48,782 nucleotides of DNA from JBATTK01 sp049670505 (GTDB taxonomy: Bacteria; Bacteroidota; Bacteroidia; Flavobacteriales; Flavobacteriaceae): positions 1 to 48,782 of the forward strand of contig JBATTK010000111.1 of assembly GCA_049670505.1 (NCBI GenBank). The letters run 5' to 3'. Shown here one piece after another: positions 42,303-48,782 of the stretch. The position numbers and the translations under genes are program-made. The notes beneath the pieces are model-generated. The model ran no database searches and was not told the origin of the DNA. It saw only the letters and a program-made list of their open reading frames with translations. Every line of letters begins with the position of its first letter. The stretch's first letter is position 1.

Positions 42303-44564
42303 TTGAATCTTAACGGTATTCTGTTATTGGGAAGCAGTGAAACACTGGGTGATTATAAGAATGTAATGGAGGAAGTGGACAGGAAAGGAAAACTGTACCA
42401 AAATATTAAACCCGCACGTACTTTGGGGATAGAACCGTTGAACTATCCGGATATACAGAAATCATCCCCCGCTTCCCTGCACGCGAAGCCCAATTTTAAA
42501 TTCGACAATCGGATGCCGGAACTCATGAACGAGACCGTAGCGGAAGAATTGGGACTTGCGGGGGTGTTCGTAGATGAAACCTTCAACATTCTTCATGCGG
42601 TCGGTGAATTTAGAAAATTCATAGAATTGCCAAAGAAAGGATTTAGCATCAATTTGCTCAAAATGTTCCCTGCAAGCGTATCCGTGTCCATCCGCAGTGC
42701 AGCACGAAAGGCTTTAAAAGGCAATGAGCGTGTACTATATAAGTCCATGAAACTTCGTAAGGATGACGAAAATATAGTAGCGAATCTTTTGATAAGTCCT
42801 TTTGACGTCAATTCCGCCACAAAAAGTAAAGGTTACCTGTTGCTTTTTATACCCAAGGAAAATGAAAAAGGTTCTGCCGAAATTATCCAGGAATTGGGTA
42901 GCGGAAATGACATGCGCGTTGGGGAATTGGAAGAAGAATTGCAGGAAACCAGACAGAAACTGCAAACAGTAGTAGAAGAAATAGAAACCAGTAATGAGGA
43001 ACTTCAGGCCACAAATGAAGAACTATTGGCCGCCAATGAAGAGTTGCAGAGTACCAACGAGGAGCTACAAAGTGTAAACGAGGAACTGCATACCGTAAAT
43101 GCAGAACTACAAGAAAAGATAGAGGATCTGGCATCACTTAATGATGATATGGACAACCTTTTGACCAGTACGGGCATAGGTACTATTTTTCTGGATCGTA
43201 ATATGCATATACGCAAGTTTACCCCTACGGTTATGGAGCATTTTAATCTGCGTGAAATAGATATTAATAGGCCCATTTATCATTTTGCGAGCAAATTAGG
43301 TGCAGAAGATAACTTGTTTGAAAAGGTACAACGCGTACTGGACACCGGCGAATCTTCACAGCAAGAGCTGCAATCCGTTAAAGGAGATTGGTTTTTAAAG
43401 CGCATAACGCCATATCTGAACAACCAGAAGGTGGTTGATGGTGTGGTCATAAGCTTTGTTGATATCAACGAACAAAAAGAAGCTCAAAAGGAATTCTATT
43501 ATAAAAACAAGGCATTTGAGCAATTGCTCGAAGGAAATATGGCCGGTTTTTGGGATAGGATGATTCAGGAAAACACAGAATACCTCAGCCCTAGTCTTAA
43601 AGAAATGTTCGGCTATGAAGATCATGAAATGAAAAATGTGCCGGAATCATGGCAAAAAATTGTACATCCGGACGACTTGCCAGAGGTTTTTGAGGCCTAC
43701 AGAAAACACGTAGAATCAAAAGGGGAGTTCCCCTATGATTATACGGTACGCTATTATCATAAGGACGGGAGTATCGTGTGGATCTATTGTAGGGGAAAAG
43801 TAATTGAATGGGACAATCAGGGTCGTCCAATAAGAATGGTGGGTTGTCACGTAGATATTACTCCTTTAAAAACCATAGAGCAAGATTTATATCGCAGCAA
43901 TAGGGAATTGGAACAATTTGCCTATGTAGCCAGCCATGACCTTAAAGAGCCTTTGAATACCATAAAGGATTTTGTAAAGCTATTCGTAAACGAATACGGG
44001 GATAAATTGGATGACAATGGTCATCAATATATTGAATTCATTAGCCAAGCGGCCCAAAGGATGGGGAATCTGGTGGAAGGGGTCTTGGGATACTCCCGCA
44101 TTGGTCAAAGCTTGGAAATAACCACTATTGATTGTAATAAAGTCATAGCGGACATTCAAATTGATCTGCATAAAAGAATAAAGGACACCAAAACAGTCTT
44201 TAAGATAAAGAAGCTCCCTACCATAAAAGGGTACCACATTGAACTAAACTCCTTATTTCTGAATCTAGTGTCAAACAGCATGAAATTCAGGAAACCAGGT
44301 CAAGTGCCAAAAATCAGTATTTCTGCCAAACAATCCGGACAATTCTGGGAGTTTACGTTTAAGGATAATGGCATAGGTATAGAAGAAAAGAATAAGGACA
44401 AAGTTTTCAACATCTTTCAACGATTAAACAATATGGATAGTTATGACGGAACAGGTATTGGCCTCGCACAATGCAAAAAAATAGTAGAGCTCCATGGTGG
44501 AAAAATATGGGTAGACTCTATTGTTGATAATGGCAGTACGTTCCATTTTACTATTAAAAAATAA
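42303..44564 (+). CDS. PAS sensor histidine kinase part of the CheB-CheR fusion
   Basis: 753 residues, in the same frame as the preceding gene and separated only by the TAG and one codon (TCC); the first possible start is the TTG at 42303. It begins with the remaining CheR strand (GILLLGSSETL), then a PAS-like region (about 80-190) and a long signalling coiled coil of NEELQ-type heptads (about 215-275). Two more PAS domains (about 280-400 and 405-530), HisKA (YVASHDLKEPL) and HATPase (NLVSNSMKFR, DNGIGIEE, GTGIGLAQCKK) follow. Together the two frames form one protein of about 1200 residues. The part is complete and undamaged otherwise, so the break is recent or tolerated. Confidence 0.85.
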   Translation: MNLNGILLLGSSETLGDYKNVMEEVDRKGKLYQNIKPARTLGIEPLNYPDIQKSSPASLHAKPNFKFDNRMPELMNETVAEELGLAGVFVDETFNILHAVGEFRKFIELPKKGFSINLLKMFPASVSVSIRSAARKALKGNERVLYKSMKLRKDDENIVANLLISPFDVNSATKSKGYLLLFIPKENEKGSAEIIQELGSGNDMRVGELEEELQETRQKLQTVVEEIETSNEELQATNEELLAANEELQSTNEELQSVNEELHTVNAELQEKIEDLASLNDDMDNLLTSTGIGTIFLDRNMHIRKFTPTVMEHFNLREIDINRPIYHFASKLGAEDNLFEKVQRVLDTGESSQQELQSVKGDWFLKRITPYLNNQKVVDGVVISFVDINEQKEAQKEFYYKNKAFEQLLEGNMAGFWDRMIQENTEYLSPSLKEMFGYEDHEMKNVPESWQKIVHPDDLPEVFEAYRKHVESKGEFPYDYTVRYYHKDGSIVWIYCRGKVIEWDNQGRPIRMVGCHVDITPLKTIEQDLYRSNRELEQFAYVASHDLKEPLNTIKDFVKLFVNEYGDKLDDNGHQYIEFISQAAQRMGNLVEGVLGYSRIGQSLEITTIDCNKVIADIQIDLHKRIKDTKTVFKIKKLPTIKGYHIELNSLFLNLVSNSMKFRKPGQVPKISISAKQSGQFWEFTFKDNGIGIEEKNKDKVFNIFQRLNNMDSYDGTGIGLAQCKKIVELHGGKIWVDSIVDNGSTFHFTIKK

Positions 44565-44570
44565 TAATCC

Positions 44571-44981
44571 ATGAGGAAAAAACTAAATTACATTTTACTA
44601 TTGGATGACAATCCTGCCACCAATTTTATTCATAAGAAGTTTATACGTGAAGCCGGCTGTGCAGAAGAAGTCATTGACTTTCAAAGTGGTTACGATATGC
44701 TCGATTACCTAAAGTCCGAAGAAAACCCTAGTCCGGAACTTATTTTTATAGATATAAATATGCCCATTATGAACGCATGGGAGTTCTTGGAAGAATATGA
44801 AAAAATTAACGAAGCAAAACGGAAAAGAACAAATCTGATTATGCTGACTACTTCTTTAAGCCCCGGTGATGTTATGAAAGCTAAGAATATTGATATGATA
44901 AAGGATATTAGATTAAAACCTTTGTCCGTGGATTCCGTACAAAATGTTGTAAGTGCTTTTTTTCCCGATCTGATGGAATAG
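44571..44981 (+). CDS. Single-domain response regulator
   Basis: 136 residues, a CheY/Rcp-like lone receiver: LLDDNPATNF with the acidic pair, Asp61 in FIDINMPIM, LTTSLSPGD and Lys in IRLKPLS. It starts 7 bases after the CheB-CheR-kinase stop and so is the probable phosphate acceptor of that kinase. Confidence 0.92.
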   Translation: MRKKLNYILLLDDNPATNFIHKKFIREAGCAEEVIDFQSGYDMLDYLKSEENPSPELIFIDINMPIMNAWEFLEEYEKINEAKRKRTNLIMLTTSLSPGDVMKAKNIDMIKDIRLKPLSVDSVQNVVSAFFPDLME

Positions 44982-45091
44982 ATTTTGTAACAACAAATTT
45001 AATGGATTGCACAACAATTATGTACCATTTCACAACAATTCGGTATTTGGGCGCAATAAATTTTTGTTAAATTGTAGGAAAATTCAGAGAA

Positions 45092-46936
45092 ATGATAAAA
45101 AACCAAACTACTAAAACCAACTCAACCCATTGGTTGAAACAAGTACCCTCCTCTATTGCCCTCTTAGATCACAATTATTGCCTAATCGATGCTTCCACCA
45201 GCTGGTTCGAAAAGTTCAATTTTACCGAAAACAGCAAGGGTGAAAATTTCTTTACCCTTTTTCCGAGATTCACGGAAGATTGGAAAGTGAAATTGGATTA
45301 TGTCATGGACGGACTTAACGATATCCAAATAATGGATAAAGTATTGGTCAATAACGATTCCCCAAAAAGGCTACTTTGGCATCTAAATCCTTGGAAAGAT
45401 GGCTATGGAAAGCTTATAGGGGTGATTGTCAATGTACAGGATATGACAGAGGCCAAGGAATTGGAAATTGAATTACAAAGAACAAAACAGGTCCTGGACC
45501 AAAAAAGTGAAATTGCCAAAATAGGTAGTTGGGAATACGATTTGGAAAAAGATCAAGTTACCTGGTCGCCCATAATTAGAAAAATCTATGGTGTTTCCAA
45601 GGACTACGATGCTTCATTGGAAAGTGCCATGAGTTTCTATAAAATAGGTAACTCCCGGGACACGATTCAGGAAGTTGTAGCCATGGCGATTGAAACCGGA
45701 AAGCCTTGGGACGAAAATTTAAAGTTGATTACCAAAAATAATGGGGAAATATGGGTGAACACTATTGGGAGACCAAAATTCAAGGACGGTAAATGCTCTA
45801 GAATAATAGGCACGCTTCAGGACATTACCCATAAAATGACCGATAAGCATTTTATGACCGAGGTTAATGTTAAAAATGATTACGAACAATTTTTTCATCT
45901 CTCTCCTACCGCAATGGCGGTAAACGATTATAAGACCGGGAGGTTCGTAAACGTCAATGGAGCGCTATTGGATCTGTTAGGTCGGAGAAAAGAGGAATTA
46001 CTGGACAGGTCATTTCTAAAATTCCTAAATTTTAAAAAGTTGGGAAAGACGAATCCTCTTATTCAACTAGCGGGAGCCCACTGTTACGGTCCTTTGGAAG
46101 TAGACTTTGTTGACGGGGAATATAAAAAGCTTATTTTACAGCTCAAAGGCCAAGTAATCTACAATGATAAAAACGAGAAAATAATCCTTACGGTAATACA
46201 GGATGTCACCAAGGAAAGAGCGCAGCAAAAAATGCTGAAAGGAAAAATCGGGGAGTCCAATACCGAAATCCAAAAACTCGTTAATTTTGCCCATATGGTT
46301 TCCCACAATCTGAAAGGGCAAGCCACCAACTTTTCTTTGCTCCTAAACTTTTTAGCAAAAGAAAACAGGGAAAAAGAAAGAAAAAGTGTCCTATCCATGT
46401 TATTTCAATCAACGGATAGTCTCACTGACACTATCAAAGGGCTTCGGGAAGTGGTGGCCATCCGACAAAACATAAATCTCAAGAAAAAATCACTTGTTCT
46501 AAACGAATACATCTACAAGGCTGAGCAGGGACTGGCCGGTCTCATAAAAAAAGAGCAGGTAAAAATAGTCAATGAAATTCCTGATAACCTGAAGGTCATG
46601 GCCCTTCCCATTTATTTAGAGAATATACTAGGTAATCTTTTTTCAAATGCCATTAAGTTTAGAAAAGAGGAAAGAGACCCCGTAATAGTGCTAAGCGTAG
46701 ATGTACAGAAATACCATACCATCCTAAACGTAGAGGACAACGGCATCGGCATTGATCTGGACAAACACGGTGACAGACTGTTCGGCCTGTACAAGACCTT
46801 AAGCGAAAAAGGAGATTCCAGGGGTATGGGATTGTACCTTGCTAAATATCAGGTGGAATTAATGAAAGGTAAAATTGAATGCGAAAGCACTTTAGGAGAA
46901 GGCACTACCTTTAGAATTTATTTTTCAAATCGATAA
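45092..46936 (+). CDS. PAS-domain histidine kinase
   Basis: 614 residues, no membrane segments: three PAS/PAC modules (about 18-125, 140-250 and 265-375; each ending in a PAC-like V-Q-D-I/M/V-T motif), a dimerisation helix with His405 in HMVSHNLKGQ, and a HATPase domain (N box NLFSNAIKFR, VEDNGIGID, SRGMGLYLAKYQ). HNLKG is an unusual H-box variant (commonly HELR or HDLK). It is a soluble sensor of an unknown signal, downstream of the lone receiver at 44571. Confidence 0.9.
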   Translation: MIKNQTTKTNSTHWLKQVPSSIALLDHNYCLIDASTSWFEKFNFTENSKGENFFTLFPRFTEDWKVKLDYVMDGLNDIQIMDKVLVNNDSPKRLLWHLNPWKDGYGKLIGVIVNVQDMTEAKELEIELQRTKQVLDQKSEIAKIGSWEYDLEKDQVTWSPIIRKIYGVSKDYDASLESAMSFYKIGNSRDTIQEVVAMAIETGKPWDENLKLITKNNGEIWVNTIGRPKFKDGKCSRIIGTLQDITHKMTDKHFMTEVNVKNDYEQFFHLSPTAMAVNDYKTGRFVNVNGALLDLLGRRKEELLDRSFLKFLNFKKLGKTNPLIQLAGAHCYGPLEVDFVDGEYKKLILQLKGQVIYNDKNEKIILTVIQDVTKERAQQKMLKGKIGESNTEIQKLVNFAHMVSHNLKGQATNFSLLLNFLAKENREKERKSVLSMLFQSTDSLTDTIKGLREVVAIRQNINLKKKSLVLNEYIYKAEQGLAGLIKKEQVKIVNEIPDNLKVMALPIYLENILGNLFSNAIKFRKEERDPVIVLSVDVQKYHTILNVEDNGIGIDLDKHGDRLFGLYKTLSEKGDSRGMGLYLAKYQVELMKGKIECESTLGEGTTFRIYFSNR

Positions 46937-47019
46937 CAGCATCCGAAAAAATTCTAAGGATCAAGGAAGTAATTATTTCTCCTATCATTGGAATTGTATA
47001 CTATGTAAAACAAACAAAG

Positions 47020-47046
47020 GCTTCCAAGAAATTTGGAAGCTTTTTT
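47020..47046 (+). terminator. Terminator of the signalling cluster
   Basis: GCTTCCAA/TTGGAAGC with a 5-base loop and six T residues. Between it and the sulfite dehydrogenase start (about 290 bases) I see only a weak TATCTTTA -7-like box near 47244. Confidence 0.85.
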
Positions 47047-47336
47047 AATTTCCAGGCACTTCCTAAGCCTATCTGTGTCAGATGATACAAGCAGAGAAAA
47101 CCGTATCCTTATAACTTCCCAACGGACCGACAACTTTATAGTAGAACCTAAAATACCAATAGCGCAAAAATATAACCTCTTGAGTAGTGCCTCATTTTAA
47201 AAGGAGTCAGTCCTAGGGTCATACGGTGAAAAGATCGGATTCCTTATCTTTAGGGCATAATGCAACTTTGGTTACGGAGTTGAATATCAGAAAATGCTAC
47301 TTTTAAACAAAAAACCACTCTCTTTTGGACAAAAAA

Positions 47337-48557
47337 ATGAAAAGACGAAACTTCGTTAAGAAAACGGTGTTGGTTTCCATGGCCTCCATAATTGGTGCGG
47401 ATATCGTTTTTGGTACCACTTTGCCCGAAGGATATCGACCTTTGGCATTACAAGATCCAGATCCTTTTAAAATGTTCAACAAGGATAAAGGCATGGAGGT
47501 CCTCAACGACAAGCCATGGAATATTCAGGCAAAGGCCCACTTATTGGATGATCGGATTACGCCCAACCAATATATGTTTATCCGTAACAACGGACTCATT
47601 CCGGAAAATATAGCTATTGATAATTGGACCTTGGCCATAGATGGTGAATCGGTAAAACAAAAAAAGACCTATTCCTTGGCAGAGCTAAAATCAAAATTTA
47701 AGCAACACACTTATCAACTTACACTGGAATGTGGCGGCAACGGACGTAGCGAATTTGATCCTCCCGCAAAAGGCAATCAATGGACGGTAGGTGCGGTTTC
47801 TTGTGCTACCTGGACCGGTGTTCGCTTGCGCGATGTTCTAGAGGATGTCGGTATAAAAGATAATGCAGTGTATATAGGGTACCATGCGGCCGATGTACAT
47901 CTGAGCAGGGATCCCGGTAAAGAACCCATATCTAGAGGCGCCCCAATGCCCAAAGCATTGCAAGACGAAACCTTATTGGCCTTTAAAATGAACGGTAGGG
48001 ATATTCCGTTGGCCCATGGGTATCCGCTGAGACTTGTGGCCGGCGGATGGCCGGCTTCCGTTTCCGGTAAATGGGTAAACCGCATAAGTGTTCGCAATAT
48101 TGTACATGATGGCACTAAAATGACAGGAACCGCGTACCGTGTACCGTGTAACCCGGTGGCTCCAGGTGATAAAGTCAAAGATGAAGATATGTGCATTATA
48201 GAATCGATGCCGGTAAAATCCTTGATTACCTATCCCAAATCGGGTGCGGTAATCCCCCAAGGGAAAAAACTGGATATCAGGGGTCATGCCTGGGCCGGAG
48301 AGCTGGAAGTGTCCAAAATGGAATACTCTATTGATTTTGGGGCAACATGGGTAGTTTGTCCTGTAGAGAAACCTGTGAATCGTTTGGCATGGCAGCATTT
48401 TTCAGCACGTATCGCCTTTCCCAAAAAAGGATATTATGAAGTATGGGCACGTGCAACGGATTCAAGGGGAACTAGTCAGCCCATGCTGTTACCAGGTTGG
48501 AATCCCAAGGGATATCTAAATAACGCCTGTCATCGAATCGCTATAAAAGTTTCTTAG
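47337..48557 (+). CDS. Sulfite oxidase/dehydrogenase molybdenum subunit (SoxC/SorA-like)
   Basis: 406 residues from the ATG at 47337; an upstream in-frame TTG is less likely because the Tat signal (KRRNFVKKTVLVSMASII) then sits at the very N-terminus. The molybdopterin domain shows LECGGNGRSEF with the Mo-ligand Cys132, VSCATWTGVRLRDVL, and GYPLRLVAGGWPASVSGKWV. A Mo-co dimerisation domain occupies the last 120 residues (SLITYPKSGAVIPQG, SIDFGATWVVCPV, YEVWARATDSRGT). Such enzymes oxidise sulfite to sulfate in the periplasm and pass electrons to a cytochrome c, whose gene follows after 2 bases. Confidence 0.9.
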   Translation: MKRRNFVKKTVLVSMASIIGADIVFGTTLPEGYRPLALQDPDPFKMFNKDKGMEVLNDKPWNIQAKAHLLDDRITPNQYMFIRNNGLIPENIAIDNWTLAIDGESVKQKKTYSLAELKSKFKQHTYQLTLECGGNGRSEFDPPAKGNQWTVGAVSCATWTGVRLRDVLEDVGIKDNAVYIGYHAADVHLSRDPGKEPISRGAPMPKALQDETLLAFKMNGRDIPLAHGYPLRLVAGGWPASVSGKWVNRISVRNIVHDGTKMTGTAYRVPCNPVAPGDKVKDEDMCIIESMPVKSLITYPKSGAVIPQGKKLDIRGHAWAGELEVSKMEYSIDFGATWVVCPVEKPVNRLAWQHFSARIAFPKKGYYEVWARATDSRGTSQPMLLPGWNPKGYLNNACHRIAIKVS

Positions 48558-48559
48558 GT

Positions 48560-48782
48560 ATGGAGAATCATCAAGAATTCAAAAAGGGGGTCAACAGTAT
48601 CTATAGACTATTGTTGGGGACTTTTGTACTCTTTGGACTAATGGCGATCGGTGTAATCTATCTGGTAAAGCATCCGACATTCTTTGAAAGTAAACCCCCT
48701 GAACCCGAGTATGTTGTGGTTCCCGAAGAAGAAGACTTTGATAAAATAGAGAATGGGATACATCTAAGAACCGGGTTCATAG
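48560..48782 (+). CDS. Cytochrome c subunit of the sulfite dehydrogenase (3' end missing)
   Basis: The first 74 codons are visible: MENHQEFKKG, one transmembrane helix (LLLGTFVLFGLMAIGVIYLV), an acidic linker PPEPEYVVVPEEEDFDKIEN and the beginning of a domain GIHLRTGF. The CxxCH haem site lies beyond the window. A membrane-anchored monohaem cytochrome c next to a SoxC/SorA-like enzyme is the usual electron acceptor. The call rests on the position and on this N-terminal layout. Confidence 0.7.
   Translation, partial: MENHQEFKKGVNSIYRLLLGTFVLFGLMAIGVIYLVKHPTFFESKPPEPEYVVVPEEEDFDKIENGIHLRTGFI

Noticed and set aside
42883..43276. Repetitive minus-strand frames opposite the kinase coiled coil
   Set aside because: They mirror the NEELQ heptad repeats of the sense protein.

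Overview
The window is a chromosomal segment of a marine-type Flavobacteriaceae (Bacteroidota). The evidence is low-GC coding sequence, Bacteroidota promoters (TTTG-N19-TAnnTTTG, cleanest at 9311-9341), A/T-rich leaders without obvious Shine-Dalgarno sites, and Bacteroidota families (OmpA with thrombospondin-3 repeats, viroplasmin-RNase H, long amidophosphoribosyltransferase, LytTR membrane regulator). The exact genus cannot be read from the sequence.

Layout. 1-14.3 kb is core genome: RNase H (partial), PfkB sugar kinase, PurF-like amidotransferase, three tandem small-RNA units, sodA, an AddA/AddB-type recombination nuclease pair separated by kbl and an ompA porin gene, and an SDR oxidoreductase. 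At 14.4 kb lies tRNA-Ala(GGC). Its 3' half is repeated perfectly (42 bp) at 25318-25359. Together with about 440 bp of diverged flanking duplication, the two copies bound an island of about 10.9 kb.

The island is a stress-tolerance locus. It holds an HtrA/Deg protease, a micro membrane protein, an MscS channel, an SLC13 permease with RCK_C-type domains, a 63-aa protein, an ECF-like sigma factor, two Hsp20 chaperones, a YfdX-family lipoprotein, a lipoprotein gene broken by a TGA at the lipobox Cys codon, a secreted protein and a truncated excisionase-like protein. The combination of Hsp20 pair, YfdX, Deg protease and ion transporter recalls the proteobacterial transmissible locus of stress tolerance, but here with its own sigma factor. 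TGACAT/ATGTCA boxes precede both the hsp20 genes and htrA, so a common regulon is plausible.

25.4-35 kb is accessory DNA. It contains a LytTR regulator, a DUF2306-retropepsin-hydrolase operon truncated by a REP/RAYT element (transposase inactivated by two TGG-to-TGA changes), and a CPBP protease plus type II restriction-modification module (C5-methyltransferase and MvaI/BcnI-like nuclease). That module is framed by an inverted repeat of about 48 bp whose right arm abuts a decayed gene.

35-47 kb is a secreted protein, a methyltransferase and a large signalling cluster. The cluster has a bacteriophytochrome operon (photoreceptor kinase, two response regulators, biliverdin-making haem oxygenase, all overlapping). 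After it come a CheB-CheR-PAS-kinase fusion interrupted by one in-frame TAG, a response regulator and a PAS histidine kinase. The window ends in a sulfite dehydrogenase pair (Mo subunit and the start of a cytochrome c subunit).
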